Origin: Euryarchaeota archaeon UBA182 | Lineage (GTDB): Archaea; Thermoplasmatota; Poseidoniia; Poseidoniales; Thalassarchaeaceae | NCBI GenBank assembly: GCA_002495675.1 | Contig: DAGH01000003.1 | Location: 990 to 14,075, forward strand | DNA: 13,086 nt | Direction of reading: 5' to 3' | Part shown: positions 5,085-13,086 of the stretch, piece by piece | How the letters are laid out: each line of letters begins with the position of its first letter | Numbering within the stretch: position 1 is the stretch's first letter | Notes under the pieces: model-generated | The model's database searches: none | Told to the model about the DNA's origin: nothing | What the model saw: the letters and a program-made list of their open reading frames with translations, nothing else | Translations under genes and position numbers: made by a program

Positions 5085-8000
5085 GTGCGTGACTTCTCTA
5101 AGATCGCAGACGCTATGATCGTCTACAATAAACGTGTCCACGCTGCAGTAATCGTAATCACCGCATTCATGATTCCAGGCTTCTTGTCATCACTTACCCC
5201 AATTGACATTGAGGCCTACAATATGGACTCTCCTGAGTTAGAAGCCAATGACGTGATGAGGGAGGAGTTCTCAGGTGCAGGCAATATCTGGGGATTCGGC
5301 ATATTCGTCCGTGATCCCATCCACATAGACGAGGATCCATCCAGAATATCAATGATCGAGCCATTTCCAGGCGAATCAGGGGGACTGAGTAATCCAACTG
5401 GCGGAGTACTGAATTTGTCCATTCTGCGGGAGGTTGACTCGAAAGCCGAGATTTTGAAGAGTCACGATGTTTCGATGTATTACCTCAACTTCTCGTCTGA
5501 CATTTCCGGTATACCCCTTAGAGGGGTGTTAGATCTTCCGAATGAGTTCCGGGTTTTCATGGACAACCGCTCGCTCGTCACTCGCGATCGAATCAACCCT
5601 TTCACCCTGCAATGGGAGCTAGCACCCACGAACTGGACCGATTGCGGTGTATTGGAATGCCTTTCTTTCGATGACCCTGAATTGACGCAAGCTCATATTG
5701 ATCTCGCCGCGCACAGAATGGCAAACCACACACGAGGATCGTTTCTACGATACCTCTCTGTCGATCGATCCTTCCTTCCTGACCCAACCAGCCCCGTGAT
5801 TGGCCCATACGGGGGGACTTTGCAAGAGGATGGCACAATAGTTGCCGATCAATGGGGCCCAGGGAGATGGACAGCAACCTCTGTTTGGATGATATTGAAC
5901 CTAGACAGGCAGGCGATGGTGGACAATGGTTGGACCTTCGCGTGGATTGATGCCAGGCCCGAATTTGGTTTTGAGAGGGACGGCTTGTCATTCTCAACAG
6001 ACCCGATAGAATACACCATGGAGCAATGCAAAGAGGAATCCCAACGCGGCTTAGCACCCTGCTCCGTTGAATGGTTGTACCTAGCAATTGAGAAGGAGCT
6101 CAGGGCCACAGATGAGCAAGTCGTCACAGTATTACTTGGCGAGGGGCCGAATGTAGAAATCAACCGAGAATTACTCTCAAGCTCCTTCCTTGTTGGTATC
6201 ATGGGCATAGTTGTCGTTTTTCTGCTTTGGATGAGCCTTCGGCGAGTTTCAGACGTCTTGATCGTCGGTGCCGGTCTCTCATTGGCGTTGCTTTGGATGC
6301 AAGGATCAATCGGATGGATTTGGATAATCGGTGACCGGACTGGATACCAGATAATTGCGCGCTCCCAATTCTCAAACCTACTGCCGATCCTAGTCCTTGC
6401 ACTGGGCATTGATGATTCCCTCCATGCTCTGCACAGGTACAAAGAAGAGAGAAGAAACGGCGCTGATCTTCTGTCATCCGCTCACACGTCGATATCCAAG
6501 GTCGGGAGAGCCATAATGCTAACCAGCCTGACCACCATAGTGGCCTTCCTGGCAAATTTGTCTTCGAATATAGCCGCGTTGAGGTCATTTGGCGTAGAGG
6601 CGGGCCTCGGCGTGTTCTCGGCATTCGTACTCACTGGCCTGTGGGTCCCCCTGCTAAGATTAGATTATGACAGGCACCTAGATAGAAGAGGAAAATTGAT
6701 TGAAGAAAAGAAAGATTTGGTACACTTGGTACCGAGTAAATGGCTGTCGAATACAACCTCCTTTTCCTTTGAAAAGGCTCCTCTGGTTGCAGGGATCACC
6801 TTGATTCTGACATTGATGGCGCTAAGCCCTATGGCAGCCTTAGAAGGCGATTTTCAAATCGACGATTTCCTTGATCCCGAATCTGATTTCGCTAGGGGAG
6901 TTAACCTTGCCAGCGAGAGGTTCGCAGATGGTGAGCCAGGTTATATTCTCGTCGAAGGCGACATCGCAAACCCCCGGGTATTGGAGGCGATAGAAGAATT
7001 GAGACGCAACATAAACTCGCATGGCGAGGGCGACCCCGATCAGATCTCCAGAACTCCAACAGGCCAAGTCGAACTGCTGGGGTTGGACCAGATAGTTCTC
7101 GGGACTAAGGCCGCGATGGCATGGAATATCACACCCTACCAGGAAAAGGGGTGGGATCCGGCACTAGAGGACGGAGGTGTGGGCTGCAACACATCATTCG
7201 TCTACAATCCATTTGAAGGCAAGTCAGTCAGGCTACCCGAACTCGATGATCGTGAATGTCTGATTTTCATATATGGGTATGTGCTAAATTACGGGGTCCC
7301 TGCGAGCGGAGGGTATCCCGAGATACCAGCCCCATTAGTGACGGAGTTCATTCAGACGGAGGATGAACTTGATCCCAATGCCCATTGGCGAACAAAGGAG
7401 GGGGGCACCCCCAGCTATGTTCGGATGTCCATGAGATTTGGACTATCAGACCCCGAACAGTTCCCTTTGATAGAGCCAGCATTGAAACAATTAGTTCTGG
7501 ACATGGAACCCCTAGCAAACTTGTCTACAACCCCTCTTCACGTAAGAGCCTCGATTTCTGATGCTCTGAATGATGAATTGCATCCTATATCCTGGGCGAT
7601 ACCCACGGGCGATCCAGTGGTTCGCTTCGTGGCTGCAGATGGAATGCAAGATCAAATGCAGGGAACATTGGCGTTAGGGCTCATAGCTTGCATGGCCACT
7701 TTATGGTGGGGCTACAGGCCAGATGGCGGGATCAGAGAAAGGGCAAAGATCAGACCGAAAAGCCAAGATGTGGTATACTCAGTAATTGCATCAGGCGCGT
7801 TTACAATGATATCCTCATGGATCATAGGATGGAATTACCTTCCAGTCATATTCCCACTCTCGTTAATCGCTAGCTTGCTTTGGGGCCGCACGGCGTTCCT
7901 ACTCTCATGTGTCACAACCATCCCAATTGCAGTAGTCATCGTCTGGCTCTACGCATTGATTCAACTAACGGGCTATGGGTTGAACATGATCACTGTTTCA

Positions 8001-8342
8001 ATAGCGGCGATATCGCTCGGAGTTGGGATTGACTATGTGATTCACGTCATAGAGAGGTTCAGGGAAGAAATGGAACACTCATCAAATCCCTCTGCGTCAA
8101 TAAAGGCAGTAGGGGGAGCCTCCGGACTCGCACTCGTCGGAAGTGCTCTATCTGATATTGCCGGCTTTTTAGTTATCATGCAATCCTCCATGGGATTCTT
8201 CTCCACATTCGGCTTGTTCTGCGCGGTAATGATCGGTCTAGCACTAGTAGCAAGCATGGTGCTAGCGCCTGCAGCATTGAGGACCATGTCGATGAAATCA
8301 AGCCGTGCTGTAACCCATGAGTCAAGCAATTTCTCCCTCTAG
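5085..8342 (+). CDS. MMPL/RND superfamily transporter (COG1033-like), 1085 aa
   Basis: This large membrane protein has the two-fold RND plan. TM1 (about 19-38) precedes an extracytoplasmic domain (about 39-366), a block of five spans (about 368-520) and TM7 (about 566-586). A second extracytoplasmic domain (about 587-859) and a final five-span block (about 861-1070) follow. Each span block has the MMPL proton-relay-type motif: GIDDSLHALHRYKEE (Asp443, Asp444, His447) and GIDYVIHVIERFREE (Asp983, His987). Relatives move lipids and other hydrophobic compounds using the proton gradient; the substrate here is unknown. Six cysteines sit in the outer domains as three near pairs (187/192, 315/326, 701/725), suggesting disulfides. 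GTG 5085 is 44 bases after dnaJ, with a weak GGGGT at 5074-5078; an ATG at 5115 is a possible later start. The last 21 bases overlap the end of the opposing MMPL gene. Confidence 0.88.
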   Translation: MRDFSKIADAMIVYNKRVHAAVIVITAFMIPGFLSSLTPIDIEAYNMDSPELEANDVMREEFSGAGNIWGFGIFVRDPIHIDEDPSRISMIEPFPGESGGLSNPTGGVLNLSILREVDSKAEILKSHDVSMYYLNFSSDISGIPLRGVLDLPNEFRVFMDNRSLVTRDRINPFTLQWELAPTNWTDCGVLECLSFDDPELTQAHIDLAAHRMANHTRGSFLRYLSVDRSFLPDPTSPVIGPYGGTLQEDGTIVADQWGPGRWTATSVWMILNLDRQAMVDNGWTFAWIDARPEFGFERDGLSFSTDPIEYTMEQCKEESQRGLAPCSVEWLYLAIEKELRATDEQVVTVLLGEGPNVEINRELLSSSFLVGIMGIVVVFLLWMSLRRVSDVLIVGAGLSLALLWMQGSIGWIWIIGDRTGYQIIARSQFSNLLPILVLALGIDDSLHALHRYKEERRNGADLLSSAHTSISKVGRAIMLTSLTTIVAFLANLSSNIAALRSFGVEAGLGVFSAFVLTGLWVPLLRLDYDRHLDRRGKLIEEKKDLVHLVPSKWLSNTTSFSFEKAPLVAGITLILTLMALSPMAALEGDFQIDDFLDPESDFARGVNLASERFADGEPGYILVEGDIANPRVLEAIEELRRNINSHGEGDPDQISRTPTGQVELLGLDQIVLGTKAAMAWNITPYQEKGWDPALEDGGVGCNTSFVYNPFEGKSVRLPELDDRECLIFIYGYVLNYGVPASGGYPEIPAPLVTEFIQTEDELDPNAHWRTKEGGTPSYVRMSMRFGLSDPEQFPLIEPALKQLVLDMEPLANLSTTPLHVRASISDALNDELHPISWAIPTGDPVVRFVAADGMQDQMQGTLALGLIACMATLWWGYRPDGGIRERAKIRPKSQDVVYSVIASGAFTMISSWIIGWNYLPVIFPLSLIASLLWGRTAFLLSCVTTIPIAVVIVWLYALIQLTGYGLNMITVSIAAISLGVGIDYVIHVIERFREEMEHSSNPSASIKAVGGASGLALVGSALSDIAGFLVIMQSSMGFFSTFGLFCAVMIGLALVASMVLAPAALRTMSMKSSRAVTHESSNFSL

Positions 8343-11051
8343 GAGTTTGGCATACAAAGGTGTTAGCACGAAAAGGCTGGATATCAAAGCAAGCGCTATG
8401 GCAACCACGAATGCCTGCCCAAATAGTTGAAGCGGCACAAGAGATGATAGATTCAGGACCGAGAATCCGCCCGCAGTTGTGATAGCAGCGGCCCCCATAG
8501 CCCTACCTGTCGTGGAAACCGCCCTAGATACCCAGACCTCTGGGCCAGCCTGCGGATCATGCTCTGCCTCCTCTTCGAGCCTAGTTGCGATATGTATCGC
8601 GTAATCTACGCCTAAGCCCAGTGTGAGAGCTCCTATTGTCACAGTCTGGGAGTTGAGTTGGAATCCAGTGTAACCCATAATTCCGAAGACCCACGCGACC
8701 ACTGCCATAAGAGGAAGCCATGCTACGAATCCCCGCTTAATCCCCCTCACAGGATCACCAGTCCTGCCCGTTTGTATCACTAATAACATCAATAGTATGA
8801 CGCCTGCCACAACACTGGTGGAAACCACTGCGGCTTCGGCTACATCTGCCGTGATTTGAGCTAGTATCAATGATCTTCCACTGAGACTCGCCTCAAATGA
8901 AGAACCATAGGTAGCTTGGTCAATACTCTCCGTCATGTCAGCTTGGAACACAGTCGTGGCAGTCCAATCCAACGTCGAGGCTTGAAAGGAAATCAGAGTT
9001 TGATCTCCAGAACTTGAAAACAAACCTGAGCTCAAGCTTCGCCCCTTCTCAGTGTTCAGAAGCCAGTTGGAGAGCTCCTCCCATCCACCAGAATTGTCAG
9101 AATCAATTAGATTCATCCTCATGTCGAGTTCAGGTTCATACGCTCTCTCGGAATCTAGGATAGACCATATGTCGGATGTGACTAATGCAACACGATCATC
9201 TTCCCTTAGTTTCTGAATCACTTTCTCGACCATCTCTCTGCCCTCAGGTGAAATCACGTCGCCATCGAGAACGACATACAATGGAGAGGGACTACTCTGG
9301 AATTGCTCTGATATCAGAATGAAATCAGAAACTACGGGCACACTTTCATCGAAGTTATCTCGTGTATCGAAACCGACCTCGAGTCTTTGAATTCCCATGA
9401 CTGCAGGTAGGGAAACTAAGATTGCCACGGATACAACCCCTACAGGCAATCTTGTCAATCCACCAATCTTCTTTGAAAGCCAGCTTTCATGGATCTTCAC
9501 GGCCTTCTTGATGGGCATGTCCTTTGGCGGGAATAGTGCTATCAAAGCGGGAAGAGCAGTGATACTCAGCACGTATATGTAAAACAAGCCAATCGCAATT
9601 ACTGTCCCGAATACCACAAGAAAATCCTGACTCGAGAGCCTGAAGGAAAGGAATCCGACCATGTCAGTGAAAATAGCGATCAATAACGCAATGGAAGTGA
9701 ATTTTGTACCCCTGAGTATTGCTGCCCTTCTGCTTTTTTGATTCAGCGCACCTACAGATTCTACACTCCTATCCAAAGATGAAGAGATTGCTTGGTATTC
9801 CTCTCTGACCCTCTTTACCACGTGCAGGCCATAGTCAACACCTATGGCTAATAGAAGAACTGGAATTGAGTTCATAGCTGCATTGAACGTCATCGGCACC
9901 CCAATCACCGTCAGAGCACCCGAGGTTCCGTAAGTCGCACCTATCCCTAAGACAGTCAAACCCAATACATAGCCGGTGTCTCGTTTGCTCCTGAAGGAAA
10001 GCCAGAGGATAGATCCCAGGATGAGCAATGAGACCGAGTTTAGTATCCCTAGTTCACGTCCTAAGTTTTCATTTTGACCAAGTAGAAGTTGGGAATACGA
10101 AAACACACTGGAGGTCTTGTCACCTGTCTGGGAGATCTTAATTTCAATCGAGTCAGTCCACGTGTTTACTTTTGACTGGATTTCACTCAACGCAGCACCA
10201 TCATGCGAATCAGATTCCGTGGTTACCACAAACGAGATCAGCACTGGTCCATCAGAGGATGACAAGTCCCCGTGGTCCGCGACAGGGAGAGTACTACGCA
10301 GTGCAGATGCATAGTCGACTTCCTGCATTCCAGCCAAAGCGCCCAGTTTAGCCATCGAAGCATCACGGGTATTGTTGAAATTCTCATCTCCTAGGGCAAT
10401 GGTTGAGATTGATAGCATTATTCTTCCAATAATTTCAGTTGAGTTCTGTCCGGCTACCAGCCTGTCAAACCAGATTTTAGGATCGGAAGGTTCCCATTCC
10501 CTGAGCATAACAGAGTCAATAACCGCTGGGCCAGGGATTTTTTGCATTGCAAATATCAATGAATCCAAAGCGTCCTGTGTCTCATTCGGGCTATCAGAGG
10601 AATCTAATTGTTCCAAAGCGATCTCGATAGGATCGGACCAACCTCCAGTCATGATGGGGTCACTGTGTCTCTCCCACGACAGTGCGATGCTAGCCGGACC
10701 ATTGTTGGGTGCTGAGCCGAACAAAGGATACGCATACTCACTGAGATTCTGATCCTCAAGTAGTATCGATTCCAACTCCGCTAGGTGTACCCAATTATCA
10801 GAACTGTCCAACCCTCCATCTGGCATTCTTGCAATTATTCTGACGAAATCTAAACTAGCCTGATACTCGCCTTCGACTTCGTCTAGTAATCTGACAGTTT
10901 CATTGTCTGGGAAGAATGCGTCCTCGGAATTGTCGAATTCAATGAACATCGCCATTGAGCTAACCGTGAGTATCCCAATTAATCCGATTGAGAGGCAAAC
11001 CTTGGGCCTATCGATAAAGGTTGATGTCAGTATGTCAAATGGGTTCCTCAT
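8322..11051 (-). CDS. MMPL/RND superfamily transporter (COG1033-like), 909 aa
   Basis: This second RND-type exporter is smaller and closer to the classical COG1033 pattern. TM1 is at about 17-37, followed by FDNSEDAFFPDNETVR (FFPD at 46-49), a hallmark of archaeal and bacterial predicted RND exporters. The two relay motifs are GVDYGLHVVKRVREEY (Asp406, His410) and GLGVDYAIHIATRLEEE (Asp816, His820). Two extracytoplasmic domains precede the two span blocks, giving about 12 spans in all. I see only one cysteine (Cys19, in TM1), unlike the neighbouring MMPL protein. I choose the ATG at 11051 because it forms a four-base ATGA overlap with the stop of the upstream gene; an in-frame GTG at 11063 would add four residues. 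The gene is the last of the photolyase/SDR/MMPL operon, so its substrate might be a lipid or pigment linked to the upstream enzyme, which is inference. Its 3' end overlaps the opposing MMPL gene by 21 bases. Confidence 0.9.
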   Translation of the reverse strand: MRNPFDILTSTFIDRPKVCLSIGLIGILTVSSMAMFIEFDNSEDAFFPDNETVRLLDEVEGEYQASLDFVRIIARMPDGGLDSSDNWVHLAELESILLEDQNLSEYAYPLFGSAPNNGPASIALSWERHSDPIMTGGWSDPIEIALEQLDSSDSPNETQDALDSLIFAMQKIPGPAVIDSVMLREWEPSDPKIWFDRLVAGQNSTEIIGRIMLSISTIALGDENFNNTRDASMAKLGALAGMQEVDYASALRSTLPVADHGDLSSSDGPVLISFVVTTESDSHDGAALSEIQSKVNTWTDSIEIKISQTGDKTSSVFSYSQLLLGQNENLGRELGILNSVSLLILGSILWLSFRSKRDTGYVLGLTVLGIGATYGTSGALTVIGVPMTFNAAMNSIPVLLLAIGVDYGLHVVKRVREEYQAISSSLDRSVESVGALNQKSRRAAILRGTKFTSIALLIAIFTDMVGFLSFRLSSQDFLVVFGTVIAIGLFYIYVLSITALPALIALFPPKDMPIKKAVKIHESWLSKKIGGLTRLPVGVVSVAILVSLPAVMGIQRLEVGFDTRDNFDESVPVVSDFILISEQFQSSPSPLYVVLDGDVISPEGREMVEKVIQKLREDDRVALVTSDIWSILDSERAYEPELDMRMNLIDSDNSGGWEELSNWLLNTEKGRSLSSGLFSSSGDQTLISFQASTLDWTATTVFQADMTESIDQATYGSSFEASLSGRSLILAQITADVAEAAVVSTSVVAGVILLMLLVIQTGRTGDPVRGIKRGFVAWLPLMAVVAWVFGIMGYTGFQLNSQTVTIGALTLGLGVDYAIHIATRLEEEAEHDPQAGPEVWVSRAVSTTGRAMGAAAITTAGGFSVLNLSSLVPLQLFGQAFVVAIALALISSLFVLTPLYAKLLEGEIA

Positions 11052-12442
11052 TCCTTTTTCCACATCCCGAGGGTGTCACGTAGAGCCCCCTCAAGATCAG
11101 GATGAGTGAACTCGTACCCCATCTCCTGCAATCGAGAAGGGATAACATGTTGCCCTTCTGTGAGTAGAGTTACCCCCATTTTCCCGAACAATATTCGAAC
11201 CACGAATGTTGGAAGTGGGGCTATAGCCAGCCTGTTGAGGACCCTTCCAAGAGTCTTGGCGAACTCTTTCTGACTCGCTGGATTGGGAGCAGTAAGATTG
11301 TAAGGGCCGGATGCGCTATCATTCATCAGGAGTTCATGCATTGAGTAGATCTGATCGTCCATCGAAATCCATGGCATCCATTGTTTGCCTGAGGCAACGG
11401 GACCACCTGCATTCATTTTGAAAGGTAGGAGCATCTTCCCCAATGCTCCACCGATTCCGGATAGCACTATTCCTGTTCTCAGCCATATCGTCCTGATGCC
11501 TGCATCAACCGCAGGTTGAGCGGATTTTTCCCACGCCGAGCAGACATCTGAAAGGTACCCTGAGCCCAATTCAGATTCCTCAGTCAGATTCTCCTCTTGA
11601 CTGTGCCCATAGTATCCAACTGCACTAGCTACCATGAAAACTTCTGGAGGATCATCAATTTGAGACAAAGTTTTGGCGAGGAGTGCGGTGCTTCCTGTTC
11701 TTGATGTGAGTATTTTCTCTTTTCTCTTCTTGGACCAACGCTTATCTCCGATTCCCTCTCCTCCTAGGTGTATTACGGCATCAAAACCCTCAATCTCTTT
11801 TGCATTGATAACTCCATTATCGGGATCCCATTCAATCTCAAAGTCGTTCTCCACCTTTCTCCTCACTAACCTGTAAACATCGTGTCCACCGGTGTCCAGG
11901 AATGCGACCATTTGGGTGCCGATGAGCCCACTTGAACCGGCGATCAATATTTTCTTTCTCGGTATGGATCTATATTTTTCATGCGCTTGGAGATCTCTCT
12001 GTAATCTGATTTCCCTGGCTTTGAACATCCTGTCAATCCTTTGCTTGACTAGGCGTCCACCAAGGATCTTGTCCACGATCTCGCCAAGGAATCCAAATGG
12101 AACTTTGTAGTCTATCTGATCGATCACGGTCGTTCTTCCGTCCTTCTCTTCGAAGATGTGTTCGTGATCCCATTTCCAAAAAGGCCCCTTGAGCATTGTT
12201 TCTCCGAATGAGTGAGGTGGATCGTAAACCGTGTGTCTAGCGTGCCATGTCATTTTAGCGGGCCCCATCACGAATTTCATCACTCTCTCCGAGCCAACTG
12301 CAGGTATGTCGGGGTCAGCCCTTTTCTCTAGTACCATTTCCCAAGGAGGTGTCAAGCGATGAAACGCACCTCGTCTTTCATGCCACTTGAAAACTGTGTT
12401 TATGGGGGCTTTGGTTTCGGTTCTGTGTGTGTAGGTGCTCAT
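11048..12442 (-). CDS. SRPBCC (polyketide cyclase/dehydrase-like) + TIGR01777 SDR epimerase fusion protein
   Basis: The 464-residue protein joins two domains. Residues about 1-150 form an SRPBCC ligand-binding domain of the cyclase/dehydrase type (EMVLEKRADPDIPAVGSERV, FWKWDHEHIFEE, TTVIDQIDYKVPFG). Residues about 164-464 are a TIGR01777/YfcH-like (SDR39U1) short-chain dehydrogenase-related domain, with the nucleotide-binding loop GSSGLIG at 169-175, GFDAVIHLGGEGI, VASAVGYYG and LRTGIVLSG. YfcH-type proteins bind NADP(H), but their substrate is not established; the fused domain presumably holds a hydrophobic ligand. This architecture is also known in bacteria. I choose the ATG at 12442, which overlaps the photolyase stop as ATGA; an ATG at 12478 would add 12 unlike residues (MVRGHQRMEREE). 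The stop likewise overlaps the next gene's ATG, so translation is coupled both ways. The association with photolyase suggests a light- or oxidative-damage role, by inference. Confidence 0.9.
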   Translation of the reverse strand: MSTYTHRTETKAPINTVFKWHERRGAFHRLTPPWEMVLEKRADPDIPAVGSERVMKFVMGPAKMTWHARHTVYDPPHSFGETMLKGPFWKWDHEHIFEEKDGRTTVIDQIDYKVPFGFLGEIVDKILGGRLVKQRIDRMFKAREIRLQRDLQAHEKYRSIPRKKILIAGSSGLIGTQMVAFLDTGGHDVYRLVRRKVENDFEIEWDPDNGVINAKEIEGFDAVIHLGGEGIGDKRWSKKRKEKILTSRTGSTALLAKTLSQIDDPPEVFMVASAVGYYGHSQEENLTEESELGSGYLSDVCSAWEKSAQPAVDAGIRTIWLRTGIVLSGIGGALGKMLLPFKMNAGGPVASGKQWMPWISMDDQIYSMHELLMNDSASGPYNLTAPNPASQKEFAKTLGRVLNRLAIAPLPTFVVRILFGKMGVTLLTEGQHVIPSRLQEMGYEFTHPDLEGALRDTLGMWKKE

Positions 12443-13086
12443 CTCTTCCCGCTCCATGCGCTGGTGTCCACGGACCATTGTTCGAGATAGCCATCAAGCT
12501 TCAATTTGCGCTTGGTGTTCGCAGAGGACATGTACCTGACACTCCCAAATACCGGTCTCTTGGGGCCCCATGGCCTGTCATGCCGGCCCATGACCCAGAA
12601 TATCCCAGTGTAGCTGTTCGGGTCTCTGCCATCAAGGGCCCATCTATCATTCAGTTTGATCATCCATTCAGCAGCATCACTGGGCGATGGAGCCCACTCT
12701 AGGATACGCTTTCCCCATAGCATCCTGAGATAGTTGTGTATGAGGCCTTCCTCTTTCAACTGTCTTTGGGCAGCATTCCACACTTCGTCTTCGGTTTCAG
12801 CGGCTTCGATCTCCTCGAACGTGTACGAGCGACTCCTGTCATCCGTGTGATCTGATAGTGTATTGCTGGCCCATTCTGGAATCGAATCGATCGAGTAGTG
12901 ATCCTCTCGATGGAAGGCGAAATTGTATCCTAACTCTCTCCATGTGATCAGTTGATCGACAAATGCTTCGGCGCCCGGAGAGAGGCCCCACCACCCTGCT
13001 CTGGATCCTCGACCGGTAGATTCCTCATCTAAATCACCAGGGGTCCAGGCTTCCTTTTCGAGGATCGAATAAAGTATTTCATATGA
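12439..13086 (-). CDS. phrB: Class II-type deoxyribodipyrimidine photolyase, C-terminal part (5' end beyond window)
   Basis: The frame is open to the right edge of the window, leaving 215 C-terminal residues. The protein would repair UV-induced cyclobutane pyrimidine dimers using FAD and light. Class II landmarks are in order: EAFVDQLITWRELGYNF (class II signature 1 region), IPEWASNTL, VWNAAQRQLKEEGLIHNY, LRMLWGKRILEW, the FAD-pocket stretch LNDRWALDGRDPNSY, and GRHDRPWGPKRPVFGSVRYM (signature 2 region), then SSANTKRKLKLDGYLEQW. The preceding segment RAGWWGLSPGAEAF suggests a subgroup in which a WWGLSP motif stands where SGLSPYLHFG is usual. The GTG at 12783 is internal, not a start. The stop overlaps the next gene's ATG (ATGA), marking this as the upstream member of a coupled operon. 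The N-terminal antenna domain is not visible, so a related cryptochrome-like role cannot be excluded, but repair is likelier. Confidence 0.92.
   Translation of the reverse strand, partial: SYEILYSILEKEAWTPGDLDEESTGRGSRAGWWGLSPGAEAFVDQLITWRELGYNFAFHREDHYSIDSIPEWASNTLSDHTDDRSRSYTFEEIEAAETEDEVWNAAQRQLKEEGLIHNYLRMLWGKRILEWAPSPSDAAEWMIKLNDRWALDGRDPNSYTGIFWVMGRHDRPWGPKRPVFGSVRYMSSANTKRKLKLDGYLEQWSVDTSAWSGKR

Noticed and set aside
5602..6442. Antisense frames of 161 and 197 residues within the larger MMPL gene
   Set aside because: Their composition looks like a reverse-strand shadow (many Arg, Ser and Pro, no domain), and the sense frame has clear MMPL motifs.
10372..10752. 126-residue + strand frame opposite the second MMPL gene
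   Set aside because: It lies wholly inside a well-supported gene and lacks recognisable motifs or a ribosome site.
12427..12702. 91-residue + strand frame opposite the photolyase end
   Set aside because: The opposite strand carries the conserved class II photolyase signatures, and this product matches nothing I recognise.
12781..12783. GTG as the photolyase start (114 residues)
   Set aside because: The frame continues upstream to the window edge with conserved photolyase sequence, so this codon is an internal Val.

Overview
The window is one dense stretch of prokaryotic chromosome. It holds ten protein genes or gene parts, most spacers are under 80 bases, and no stretch over 300 bases lacks a gene. 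I see no tRNA, rRNA, CRISPR array, insertion sequence or phage gene. Protein style suggests a marine planktonic euryarchaeon, probably Candidatus Poseidoniia (Marine Group II). The hints are acidic secreted domains, COG1033-type MMPL transporters, sparse Shine-Dalgarno sites, a TATA-like element and an oligo-T stretch at a gene end. This assignment is inference (about 0.65); no taxonomic marker gene is present.

Region 1 (3-2672, + strand) is a high-affinity zinc/manganese ABC uptake operon. It runs from the solute-binding protein (ZnuA-like, 5' end outside the window) through an apparently unrecorded 34-residue single-span membrane protein to the ATPase (ZnuC-like) and the permease (ZnuB-like). 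Its promoter and any metal-responsive operator lie upstream of the window.

Region 2 (2679-4028, - strand) is a two-gene unit read towards the znu operon: a fumarylacetoacetate-hydrolase-family enzyme followed after 9 bases by an AIM24/TIGR00266 protein. It diverges from region 3 across a spacer of about 79 bases (4029-4107) that carries a TATA-like element.

Region 3 (4108-8342, + strand) encodes a DnaJ co-chaperone with only half the usual zinc-binding domain, then a 1085-residue MMPL/RND-type membrane transporter.

Region 4 (8322-13086, - strand) is a tightly coupled operon: a class II-type DNA photolyase (5' end outside the window), an SRPBCC + TIGR01777 SDR fusion protein, and a second MMPL transporter. 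Both junctions are four-base ATGA start/stop overlaps if the internal ATG starts are used. The two MMPL genes meet tail to tail with a 21-base coding overlap.

The gene families are known. The less ordinary signals are the 34-residue znu-operon membrane protein, the half-zinc-finger DnaJ, the photolyase-SDR-MMPL coupling, and the facing pair of MMPL transporters with very different cysteine content. I find no convincing wholly new multi-gene system.
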